From: Flavobacteriales bacterium | Lineage (GTDB): Bacteria > Bacteroidota > Bacteroidia > Flavobacteriales_F > PHOS-HE28 | Assembly (NCBI GenBank): GCA_024103275.1 | Contig: JAGFIV010000044.1 | Location: forward strand, 1-32,974 | Direction: 5' to 3' | Length of the DNA: 32,974 nucleotides | Part shown: positions 1 through 6,008 of the stretch, piece after piece | How positions within the stretch are numbered: position 1 is the first letter of the stretch | How the letters are laid out: each line of letters opens with the position of its first letter | Translations under genes and position numbers: made by a program | The notes under the pieces: model-generated | Told to the model about the DNA's origin: nothing | Seen by the model: only the letters and a program-made list of their open reading frames with translations | The model's database searches: none

Positions 1-839
1 TTCATGGCCTCGTCGAAGGGCATGCGGGGGAAGGGCGCGCTGAACTCCTTGCCCAGCACGGTGCGGAACAGGTGCTTGGCCAGGCCCTCGAAGGTGTTCA
101 GGATGTCCTCCTGCTCCACGAAGGCCATCTCGCAGTCGATCTGGGTGAACTCGGGCTGGCGGTCGGCGCGCAGGTCCTCGTCGCGGAAGCATTTCACCAG
201 CTGGAAGTAGCGGTCGAAGCCGGCCACCATCAGCAGCTGCTTGAAGGTCTGCGGGCTTTGGGGCAGGGCGTAGAACTCGCCCTGGTGCATGCGGCTGGGC
301 ACCACGAAGTCGCGGGCGCCCTCGGGCGTGCTCTTGATCAGCACGGGCGTCTCCACTTCGAGGAAGTGCTGTGCGCTGAGGTAATTGCGCACCTCGATGG
401 CCATGCGGTGGCGCAGCTCGAAGTTCTTGCGGACGGAAGGGCGGCGCAGGTCCAGGTAGCGGTACTTCATGCGCAGCTCGTCGCCGCCGTCGGTCTCCTC
501 CTCGATGGTGAAGGGTGGCGTCTTGGCGCCGTTGAGCACCTTCAGCCCGGTGACGATCAGCTCCACCTCGCCGGTGGGGATGTTCGTGTTCTTGCTTTCG
601 CGCTCCTTCACGGTACCGGTGGCCTGCACCACGCATTCGCGGCCCAGTTGGCGGGCCTGCTCGCACAGGACCTTGTCGCGCTCCATGTTGAAGCCGAGCT
701 GGGTGATGCCGTAGCGGTCGCGCAGGTCGATGAAGGTGAGGCCGCCGAGATCGCGGGCGCGCTGGACCCATCCGGCGAGGGTCACGGTCTTTCCGGCATC
801 GGCGAGGCGCAGCTCGCCGCAGGTGTGGGTGCGGTACAT
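1..839 (-). CDS. aspS: Aspartate-tRNA ligase (AspRS), N-terminal 279 residues, cut by the window edge
   Basis: Class II aminoacyl-tRNA synthetase that charges tRNA-Asp with aspartate in the cytoplasm. The reading frame starts at an ATG (839) with [11 protein letters not shown] and stays open to the window edge, so only about half of the usual 580-590 residues is present. Visible parts are the N-terminal OB-fold anticodon-binding domain (about residues 1-110, including [11 protein letters not shown] and FIDLRDRYG), the motif 1 region (RYLDLRR, then the FLEVETPVL strand) and motif 2 ([18 protein letters not shown], about residues 215-235). Motif 3 lies outside the window. The gene follows a small lipoprotein gene after a 43-nt gap that carries its own -7-like box (855-862), so it may have its own promoter. 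Whether the enzyme is discriminating or also charges tRNA-Asn cannot be judged here. The family call is firm. Confidence 0.96.
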   Translation of the reverse strand, partial: MYRTHTCGELRLADAGKTVTLAGWVQRARDLGGLTFIDLRDRYGITQLGFNMERDKVLCEQARQLGRECVVQATGTVKERESKNTNIPTGEVELIVTGLKVLNGAKTPPFTIEEETDGGDELRMKYRYLDLRRPSVRKNFELRHRMAIEVRNYLSAQHFLEVETPVLIKSTPEGARDFVVPSRMHQGEFYALPQSPQTFKQLLMVAGFDRYFQLVKCFRDEDLRADRQPEFTQIDCEMAFVEQEDILNTFEGLAKHLFRTVLGKEFSAPFPRMPFDEAM

Positions 840-854
840 GGTGTGTTCGGTCCG

Positions 855-862
855 CGAAAGTA
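855..862 (-). promoter_or_regulatory. Candidate -7 promoter box of aspS
   Basis: The minus strand reads TACTTTCG, one base from the Bacteroidota consensus TAnnTTTG, ending 15 nt before the aspS ATG. The same 8-mer precedes ctaB. No clear -33 TTG element is seen at the expected distance. Confidence 0.4.
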
Positions 863-882
863 CCGGGCGCGGGCCTTTCCCG

Positions 883-1278
883 CTATTCGGTCACGGTGAA
901 GGTGAGGCTGCGCCGGGTGGCATCGCCGTTGCGTTCCACGGCCAGGATGCTCCAGTCCTCGGTGCGGGGCACGTCGCCCATGATGGCCTGCACGTCCAGG
1001 GCCATGGGGTTCTGGGTGAAGGGTACGCTGTCCTTCTGCACCCACGAACCGCCGTTCACGCGCATCTGCACGTACACCGTTTGCAGGCGCTGCGAGCCTT
1101 CGGCCACCATGGCACCGATCAGCAGGGTATCCTGCACCGGCACGGTATCGTTCAGGTAGGTGTAGCCGCTGTCGCTGCGGAAGGTGATGCCTGCGGAGCG
1201 GTAGCCTTCATCATCGTCCTTGGTGCAACCCGTGGCGAGCAGCAGGGCGAGCAGGGAGAGTACGGCGAACGGACGCAT
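883..1278 (-). CDS. Small lipoprotein with a putative surface-export signal, function unknown
   Basis: 131-residue protein that I cannot assign to a named family. Residues 1-17 form a lipoprotein signal peptide ([17 protein letters not shown]) with a lipobox ending at Cys18. The mature N-terminus reads CTKDDDEG. A Lys followed by acidic residues just after the lipid-bearing Cys resembles the lipoprotein export signal of Bacteroidota, which directs lipoproteins to the outer face of the outer membrane, so surface exposure is inferred. The rest (about residues 25-131) is rich in alternating polar and hydrophobic residues, with [11 protein letters not shown] and a C-terminal [10 protein letters not shown] strand, and could be a single beta-sandwich. 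It lies 76 nt downstream of hppD, with a TAGCTTTG box only 4 nt before its ATG, and is followed by aspS. Confidence 0.8.
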   Translation of the reverse strand: MRPFAVLSLLALLLATGCTKDDDEGYRSAGITFRSDSGYTYLNDTVPVQDTLLIGAMVAEGSQRLQTVYVQMRVNGGSWVQKDSVPFTQNPMALDVQAIMGDVPRTEDWSILAVERNGDATRRSLTFTVTE

Positions 1279-1282
1279 GGCA

Positions 1283-1290
1283 CAAAGCTA
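1283..1290 (-). promoter_or_regulatory. Candidate -7 promoter box of the lipoprotein gene
   Basis: The minus strand reads TAGCTTTG, a full match to TAnnTTTG, ending 4 nt before the ATG at 1278. If used, the transcript would be nearly leaderless. No -33 element is obvious. Confidence 0.45.
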
Positions 1291-1320
1291 GGGCGTGGGA
1301 AGGGAAGGATGCCCAGCTGG

Positions 1321-1356
1321 AAAGCCTTTTCCGGCACTGTCGCGCCGCCGGGCTTT
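1321..1356 (-). terminator. Weak candidate terminator hairpin after hppD
   Basis: Inverted repeat AAAGCC (1321-1326) and GGCTTT (1351-1356) with a GC-rich interior, overlapping the hppD TAA. On the minus strand the distal arm ends in TTTCC, a poor U-tract. Low-confidence call. Confidence 0.3.
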
Positions 1357-2494
1357 ACAGCGTCCCCCGCGCTTCCTGCTCCCGCTCGATGGCCTCGAAC
1401 AGCGCCTTGAAGTTGCCCTTGCCGAAGCTCTTGGCGCCCTTGCGCTGGATGATCTCGATGAAGAGCGTGGGTCGGTCCTGCAGCGGCTTGGTGAAGAGCT
1501 GCAAGAGGTAGCCTTCATCGTCGCGGTCCACCAGGATGCCCAGTTCGCTCAGCGGGCCGAGGTCCTCATCGATCTTGCCCACGCGGTCCAACAGATTGTC
1601 GTAGTAGCTGCTGGGCACTTTCAGGAATTCCACGCCGCGGGCCATCAGTTCGCGCACGGTCTTCACGATGTCGTCCGTGGCCATGGCCATGTGCTGCACG
1701 CCGGGGCCGTTGTAGAAGTCCAGGTATTCCTCCACCTGGCTCTTCTTCTTGCCCTCGGCCGGCTCGTTGATGGGGAACTTGATGCGCCCGTTGCCGTTGC
1801 TCATCACCTTGCTCATCAGGGCGCTGTACTCGGTGCTGATGTCCTTGTCGTCAAAACCCAGCACGTTGGCGAAGCCCATCACGTCCTCGTAGAACTTCAC
1901 CCAGGGGTTCATCTCGTTCCAGCCCACGTTGGCCACCATGTGGTCCACGTACTTCAGGCCGGCGGTGGGCGGATTGTAGGCGCTCTTCCACGGCTTGAAG
2001 CCCGGCAGGAAGGTGCCGTGGTAGTTCTTTCGCTCCACGAAGATGTGCACCGTGTCGCCATACAGCTTGATGCCGCTCTTCACCACCTCGCCGTCGGCGT
2101 CCTTCTCCACGCGGGGTTCGAAGTAGGGCTTGGCGCCGCGCTTGGTGGTCTCGGCGAAGGCCTTGCGCGCATCATCCACCCACAGGGCGATCACTTTCAC
2201 GCCGTCGCCGTGCAGGCGCAGGTGCTCGTTGATCTCATGGTCCTTGGTGAGCGGCGTGGTGAGCACCAGGCGCATCTTGCCCTGCTCCACCACGTAGCTG
2301 GTGCGGTCCTTCACGCCCGTCTCCAGGCCGGCGTAGGCCATGCTCTGGAAGCCGAAGGCGCTCTTGTAGAAATGCGCCGCCTGCTTGGCATTGCCCACGT
2401 ACAGTTCCACGTAGTCGGTGCCGAGGAGCGGCAGGAAGTCCTGGGCTTCGGGGACTACTTTTTCCAGTTCAGGGGTTGCGCTTTGGATGGCCAT
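1355..2494 (-). CDS. hppD: 4-hydroxyphenylpyruvate dioxygenase
   Basis: Fe(II)-dependent dioxygenase that converts 4-hydroxyphenylpyruvate to homogentisate, the second step of tyrosine catabolism. The product has 379 residues, normal for the family, with two vicinal-oxygen-chelate domains (about 20-160 and 175-360). The expected metal ligands are visible: His185 in KYVDHMVANV, His268 in GVQHMAMATDD and Glu347 in FIEIIQRKG, with spacing close to that of characterised enzymes. The start at MAIQSATPE is chosen because the 16 codons before it look like leader sequence; an in-frame ATG at 2542 would give a longer form. The next step is encoded by hmgA upstream, but a toxin-antitoxin pair and a repeat-rich stretch lie between the two, so hppD may be transcribed on its own. 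The 343 nt upstream hold a structured repeat and a large palindrome rather than an obvious promoter. Confidence 0.96.
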   Translation of the reverse strand: MAIQSATPELEKVVPEAQDFLPLLGTDYVELYVGNAKQAAHFYKSAFGFQSMAYAGLETGVKDRTSYVVEQGKMRLVLTTPLTKDHEINEHLRLHGDGVKVIALWVDDARKAFAETTKRGAKPYFEPRVEKDADGEVVKSGIKLYGDTVHIFVERKNYHGTFLPGFKPWKSAYNPPTAGLKYVDHMVANVGWNEMNPWVKFYEDVMGFANVLGFDDKDISTEYSALMSKVMSNGNGRIKFPINEPAEGKKKSQVEEYLDFYNGPGVQHMAMATDDIVKTVRELMARGVEFLKVPSSYYDNLLDRVGKIDEDLGPLSELGILVDRDDEGYLLQLFTKPLQDRPTLFIEIIQRKGAKSFGKGNFKALFEAIEREQEARGTL

Positions 2495-2598
2495 GGTAGT
2501 AAGGTTCAAGATCAATGGAACGCCAAAGTTCGGAAATTCCATCGGTGTGTGGGCGTGTCCCGGCGTACCATGAGGCGCTCGAAGGGTACGACCGGGTC

Positions 2599-2681
2599 GG
2601 GCTACCTGCCTGCCGGCCGGCAGGTCCGCTGCAAGTCCGCGGCCTGATCACAGGCCTGTGGGCTTTCCGCTGCTATCCCTC
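2599..2681 (-). repeat. Structured repeat: two similar boxes around a hairpin, one box interrupted by a palindrome
   Basis: On the plus strand, box A (2660-2681) begins GGGCTTTCCGCTGCTATCCC. Box B (2599-2640) has the same GGGCT and TCCGCTGC parts, but between them (2604-2624) sits an element containing the perfect palindrome CCTGCCGGCCGGCAGG (2609-2624). Between the boxes, GGCCTG (2641-2646) and CAGGCC (2651-2656) form a hairpin with loop ATCA. The element is noncoding and lies about 105-190 nt upstream of hppD. It looks like an interspersed repeat with a second palindromic repeat inserted in one half; a role as a cis-acting RNA is possible but unproven. Confidence 0.5.
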
Positions 2682-2701
2682 GCGCGGGTACCGGCAAGCG
2701 C

Positions 2702-2747
2702 GGTGGGCATGGCGGAAACGGTGCCCACCGTGTCCGCCATGCCCACC
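2702..2747. repeat. 46-nt near-perfect palindrome
   Basis: Arms 2702-2723 and 2726-2747 are inverted copies matching at 21 of 22 positions, separated by CC; the left arm begins GGTGGGCATGGCGGAAACGG. It lies between vapC and hppD, 91 nt past the vapC stop. No U-tract follows on the minus strand, so an ordinary intrinsic terminator is doubtful. A mobile palindromic repeat or an RNA-processing hairpin are alternatives. Confidence 0.6.
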
Positions 2748-2763
2748 CGAACACCAACCCCAG

Positions 2764-2812
2764 CCCGGCGCTCTACAGATTGCCGGGACCACCGCTCAGG
2801 CCGAATGCCGGG
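2764..2812 (+). repeat. 49-nt direct repeat, copy 1 (downstream of vapC)
   Basis: Begins CCCGGCGCTC and ends GAATGCCGGG, so its ends are imperfect inverted repeats of each other. It aligns without gaps to 3475-3523 at 40 of 49 positions by my count. Copy 1 ends 25 nt from the vapC stop codon. Confidence 0.6.
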
Positions 2813-2837
2813 GTGCGGGGAAAGGAAAAATCCGTGG

Positions 2838-3224
2838 TCATGCCTTCACCAAGGCCACGTCATAGGCCGCAAAGTGCAGGTCGGCTGTCAGCAGTTCCAT
2901 TCCTTCGTTCCTGGCCTGTGCGATCAGCATGCGGTCGAAGGGGTCGCGGTGGTGGAAGGGAAGCATCGCAACCTCAAGGAAGTGTTCTTCCCTGAAGGGA
3001 AGGACCAGGAACCCGGCATCCCGGATGTCCTTGAAGGTCGCCGCCAGGTCCTGGCTAAGTCTCAACTTCCCGAGGGATGCTTTGATCGCAATCTCCCAGA
3101 ACGAGACCTGGCTCACGTAATGGGCTTCAGGGGAACGTTCGATCCGGTTGCGAAGTGATGCGGAAAGCCTCTTGTCAAGCAATTGGAACCAGAGCAGCAC
3201 ATGGGTGTCGAGCAGCACGCTCAT
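2838..3224 (-). CDS. vapC: VapC-family PIN-domain toxin (predicted ribonuclease)
   Basis: 128-residue PIN domain, the size of a complete type II toxin. Members of the family are Mg2+-dependent RNases that cut tRNA or rRNA and are held inactive by the partner antitoxin. The acidic residues that bind metal are in place: Asp6 in LLDTHVLLW, Glu44 in FWEIAIK, Asp94/Asp97 in DPFDRMLIAQA and Asp115 in LLTADLHF. The start codon overlaps the antitoxin stop (TCAT, 3221-3224), so the two genes are translationally coupled. The RNA target cannot be predicted. The pair stands between hmgA and hppD and is bracketed by two 49-nt direct repeats. No truncation is seen and the toxin appears intact. Confidence 0.9.
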   Translation of the reverse strand: MSVLLDTHVLLWFQLLDKRLSASLRNRIERSPEAHYVSQVSFWEIAIKASLGKLRLSQDLAATFKDIRDAGFLVLPFREEHFLEVAMLPFHHRDPFDRMLIAQARNEGMELLTADLHFAAYDVALVKA

Positions 3225-3430
3225 TCCATGTACTCCTTGAAGTCGTCAAGGGGCGCATCGAAGTCGTCCGCTATCCAGATCTTGCCCTTTGACAAACCCG
3301 CCATGCGCTTTTTCGGGGTTTCCTTCGGCTTGGGTTGGCCAGCGATGAGTGCCTCGATATACGCGAGCACCTTCTTGCGCAGATGCTCGGGCATGGAGTT
3401 GATCTTCACCAGAAGGTCCGCCGTTGACAT
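3221..3430 (-). CDS. DUF2281-type antitoxin paired with VapC
   Basis: 69-residue protein starting MSTADLLVKINSMPEHLRKK, with an amphipathic helix (about residues 5-35) followed by a basic linker and the C-terminal motif GLSKGKIWIADDFDAPLDDF. This layout is typical of DUF2281 proteins encoded directly before PIN toxins; the C-terminal part is expected to wrap and block the toxin. No classical MazE/AbrB or ribbon-helix-helix DNA-binding motif is clear, so autorepression is uncertain. The start at 3430 is preferred over an in-frame ATG at 3457 because the family begins near this Met and a TATCTTCG promoter-like box (3436-3443) lies 5 nt before it. It overlaps vapC by 4 nt. Confidence 0.85.
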   Translation of the reverse strand: MSTADLLVKINSMPEHLRKKVLAYIEALIAGQPKPKETPKKRMAGLSKGKIWIADDFDAPLDDFKEYME

Positions 3431-3435
3431 GTTTG

Positions 3436-3443
3436 CGAAGATA
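3436..3443 (-). promoter_or_regulatory. Candidate -7 promoter box of the toxin-antitoxin pair
   Basis: The minus strand reads TATCTTCG, one base from TAnnTTTG, 5 nt before the antitoxin ATG. It suggests the pair has its own promoter inside the repeat-bracketed segment. Confidence 0.4.
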
Positions 3444-3474
3444 AGGCAATTGAACACAGGAACAGAACCGCCAA

Positions 3475-3523
3475 CCCGGCGCTCAGTAGATTGCCGGAAT
3501 CACGGGTCAGGTCGAGTGCCGGG
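3475..3523 (+). repeat. 49-nt direct repeat, copy 2 (upstream of the antitoxin)
   Basis: Second copy of the element at 2764-2812, same orientation. Its ends CCCGGCGCTC and GAGTGCCGGG are inverted repeats with one mismatch. It starts 44 nt upstream of the antitoxin ATG, so the two copies bracket the toxin-antitoxin pair. Confidence 0.6.
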
Positions 3524-3688
3524 GATGAGTTTTTCGCGGCTCTCGCGTGAGCGATAGGAGCATGTAACCAGCACGTCGAGGGGGTGGACTACTGGCCCGG
3601 TTCAAGCCCGGGCTAAACTCCTGGCCCGACCCCGGTTGCATTTGAACCGGGGGCACGCCCACCCTTCGACCCCACTCAGGGTGGCAAC
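3524..3688. other. Noncoding repeat-rich spacer downstream of hmgA
   Basis: I see no credible gene here. It holds an inverted repeat CCGGTTCAA (3597-3605) / TTGAACCGG (3642-3650) and two related subunits containing CTACTGGCCC and CTCCTGGCCC. Near 3540-3560 is a stretch whose minus strand (CTCCTATCGCTCACGCG) resembles the end of box A at 2660-2690. A hairpin next to the hmgA stop is listed separately. Confidence 0.45.
3659..3684 (-). terminator. Hairpin just after the hmgA stop codon
   Basis: CCACCCT (3659-3665) and AGGGTGG (3678-3684) form a 7-bp stem with a 12-nt loop, starting 4 nt past the hmgA stop on the minus strand. There is no U-tract, so it may be an interspersed repeat acting as a transcript end. 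Confidence 0.35.
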
Positions 3689-4846
3689 TCACTCCAACCA
3701 GCTCTTCCAGTACTTGCCGTCGTCGATCTTCATCGCCTCCTCGGTCACCATCAGGGGCTTGAAGGTGTCGATCATCACCGCCAGCTCATTGGTCTCCTTC
3801 TTGCCGATGCTGCGCTCCATGGCCCCGGGTTGCGGCCCGTGTACGATGCCTGCCGGATGCAGGGTGAGGTTGCCCTCCTTGATGTCGTTGCGGCTCATGA
3901 ATTCACCGGCCACGTAGTACAGCAGCTCATCGCTGTCGATGTTGCTGTGGTTGTACGGCGCGGGGATGGCCTGCGGGTGGTAGTCGTACAGGCGCGGGCA
4001 GAAGCTGCACACCACCATGGCCTTGGTCTCGAAGGTCTGGTGTACGGGTGGCGGCTGGTGTACGCGCCCGGTGAGGGGCTCGAAGTCCTGGATGTTGAAG
4101 GCGTACGGGTAATTGTAGCCGTCCCAGCCCACCACGTCGAAGGGGTGGGTGGCGTAGATCATCTCGTGCATGATGCCCTGCTTCTTGATCATCATGCGGA
4201 AGTCGCCCTTCTTGTCGTGCGTCTCCAGGCTGTGCGGCCTGCGGATGTCGCGCTCGCAGAAGGGAGAGCTTTCCAGCAGCTGGCCGAACTCGTTGCGGTA
4301 GCGGTGCGGCGTGTACATCGGGTTGTGGCTTTCCACGATCAGCAGCCGGTTGTCCTTGGTGTCGAACTCCAGCGTGTAGATGATGCCCCGCGGGATCAGC
4401 AGGTAGTCGCCGTAGCCGAAATCGAGGGTGCCGAAGGTGCTGCGGAAACGGCCTGTGCCCTTGTGGACGAAGATCATCTCGTCGCAGTCCGTGTTCTTGT
4501 AGAAGTAGTCCACCTCCTTGGCGGTGGGCGCCGCCAGTACAACGGCCACATCGTTGTTCACCAGGATGGTCTTGCGCGCGGCCAGGTGGTCGGCGGTGGG
4601 CTTCACCTTGAAGCCGTCCAGGCGGAGCGGGCGCAGGTTGTGCGCTTCGGCGATCTTGGGCGAGACGTCCTTCTGTCCCACGATCTTCTTGATCTGCGTG
4701 GGCCGATGGGTGTGGTAGAGCAATGCGCTCATGCCGCTGAAGCCCTCGGTGCCGAAGAGCTGCTCGTAGTAGTACTTGCCCTTGGGGCTCTTGAACACGG
4801 TGTGCCGCTTGTGGGGGATCTTGCCGAGGCTGTGGTAGATGGGCAT
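3689..4846 (-). CDS. hmgA: Homogentisate 1,2-dioxygenase
   Basis: Fe(II) dioxygenase of the cupin fold that opens the homogentisate ring to maleylacetoacetate, directly after the HppD step. The 385-residue product has the shorter form usual in Bacteroidota (eukaryotic enzymes are about 445). The C-terminal active-site region is recognisable: YNHSNIDSDELLYY (His300 with Asp306/Glu307) and LHPAGIVHGPQPGA (His336). In the human enzyme the ligands are His335, Glu341 and His371; here the residue six after His300 is Asp306 and Glu307 follows, so the exact carboxylate ligand is ambiguous. The start MPIYHSLGKIP fits the family. The 137 nt to the divergent threonine dehydrogenase gene contain a weak TACCTTGC box on the minus strand (4894-4901). 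A hairpin follows the stop. Confidence 0.93.
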   Translation of the reverse strand: MPIYHSLGKIPHKRHTVFKSPKGKYYYEQLFGTEGFSGMSALLYHTHRPTQIKKIVGQKDVSPKIAEAHNLRPLRLDGFKVKPTADHLAARKTILVNNDVAVVLAAPTAKEVDYFYKNTDCDEMIFVHKGTGRFRSTFGTLDFGYGDYLLIPRGIIYTLEFDTKDNRLLIVESHNPMYTPHRYRNEFGQLLESSPFCERDIRRPHSLETHDKKGDFRMMIKKQGIMHEMIYATHPFDVVGWDGYNYPYAFNIQDFEPLTGRVHQPPPVHQTFETKAMVVCSFCPRLYDYHPQAIPAPYNHSNIDSDELLYYVAGEFMSRNDIKEGNLTLHPAGIVHGPQPGAMERSIGKKETNELAVMIDTFKPLMVTEEAMKIDDGKYWKSWLE

Positions 4847-4958
4847 GGTTGCTATGGATAGGGGTCAGGCTTGGGCCTGAATGATTTCGGGATGCAAGGT
4901 ACCGTTTCGCACGCGGAATTGTGCCAACGGGAATATGCACATCCCGGATTGCCGCGTA

Positions 4959-4966
4959 TAGCTTTG
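4959..4966 (+). promoter_or_regulatory. Candidate -7 promoter box of the threonine dehydrogenase gene
   Basis: TAGCTTTG, a full match to TAnnTTTG, ending 17 nt before the ATG at 4984. No TTG at the usual -33 distance. Confidence 0.45.
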
Positions 4967-4983
4967 CAGCCCGGTATTCAACC

Positions 4984-5958
4984 ATGGCAAACAGCTCCAA
5001 GAAGATCCTCGTCATCGGCTCCAGTGGCCAGATCGGCACCGAACTGGTGGAAGGCTTGCGCCAACGCTTCGGCACAGAGGCCGTAGTGGCTGGCGACATC
5101 AAGGAGCCCCAGGTGAAGCAGGAAGGGCCCTTCGTGATGGTGAATGCCATGGACCGCCACGGCATCGAGCGCATCCTGGACAAGTACGGCATCACCGAGG
5201 TGTATCTGCTGGCGGCCTTGCTCAGCGCCACGGCGGAGAAGGATCCGGCCTTCGCCTGGAAGCTGAACATGGAGAGCCTGCTGATCATCCTGGAGCTGGC
5301 ACGGGAAGGACGGATCCAACACGTGTATTGGCCCAGCAGCATCGCGGTTTTCGGGCCGTCCACCCCCAAGGACCGCACGCCGCAGCACACCATCACCGAG
5401 CCGAGCACCGTTTATGGCATCAGCAAAAAGGCGGGCGAGGGTTGGTGCAACTACTACCGGCACCGTTATGGCGTGGACGTGCGCAGCCTGCGCTACCCCG
5501 GCCTGATCGGCTGGAAGAGCGCACCCGGCGGAGGTACCACCGATTATGCCGTGCACATCTTCCATGAGGCCGTCAAGCATGGGCGGTACACCAGCTTCCT
5601 GGGACCGAAGAGCACGCTGCCGATGATGTACATGCCCGATGCCATCCGTGCCACCATCGAGTTGATGGAGGCCCCGGCGGAACGGATCACGGTACATACG
5701 GCATACAATCTGGCGGGCATCAGCTTCAGCCCGGAGGAGATCGCCGCCGAGGTGGCCAAGCGGATCCCGGGTTTCGTGATGGACTATGCCCCCGACGAGC
5801 GCCAGGCCTACGCGGATTCCTGGCCCCGCAGCATTGATGACGGCGATGCACGCCGCGACTGGGGCTGGCAACCGCGCTACGATCTCCCCGCCATGGTGGA
5901 GGACATGCTTCGCCACCTGAAGCCCAGGCTGCAGGCATCGCACAAGGAGCACGTGTAA
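4984..5958 (+). CDS. L-threonine 3-dehydrogenase, NAD-dependent epimerase (SDR) type
   Basis: 324-residue extended short-chain dehydrogenase. It matches the epimerase-like L-threonine dehydrogenases known from Flavobacterium and related bacteria, which oxidise threonine to 2-amino-3-ketobutyrate with NAD+. Visible features are the Rossmann motif GSSGQIGTEL near the N-terminus, the WPSSIAVFGPSTPKDRTPQ segment containing the catalytic Ser, Tyr144 and Lys148 in VYGISKKAG, and the family signatures LRYPGLIGWKSAPGGGTTDY and LPMMYMPDAIRATIELMEAP. The start at MANSSKKILVIG is chosen over an in-frame ATG at 4921 because it places the glycine-rich loop at the usual distance and has a TAGCTTTG box just upstream. 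The MORN gene follows 50 nt downstream on the same strand and may be cotranscribed, with no obvious functional link. Confidence 0.93.
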   Translation: MANSSKKILVIGSSGQIGTELVEGLRQRFGTEAVVAGDIKEPQVKQEGPFVMVNAMDRHGIERILDKYGITEVYLLAALLSATAEKDPAFAWKLNMESLLIILELAREGRIQHVYWPSSIAVFGPSTPKDRTPQHTITEPSTVYGISKKAGEGWCNYYRHRYGVDVRSLRYPGLIGWKSAPGGGTTDYAVHIFHEAVKHGRYTSFLGPKSTLPMMYMPDAIRATIELMEAPAERITVHTAYNLAGISFSPEEIAAEVAKRIPGFVMDYAPDERQAYADSWPRSIDDGDARRDWGWQPRYDLPAMVEDMLRHLKPRLQASHKEHV

Positions 5959-6008
5959 CCTTGCCGGCCCGCATTCCGTTTCGCCGGGGGCGAACCTGAC
6001 CTTGCCCC

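Noticed and set aside
2543-2837. Possible small genes or a tRNA between hppD and vapC
   Set aside because: Short frames here run through palindromes and have no family resemblance; no cloverleaf with a T-loop GTTC motif and CCA end was found. The stretch is explained by repeats.
2764-3523. The 49-nt repeats as terminal repeats of an insertion sequence or integrated element
   Set aside because: No transposase or integrase gene lies between or beside them, and the copies are direct and 18 % diverged, so a recent transposition event is not supported.
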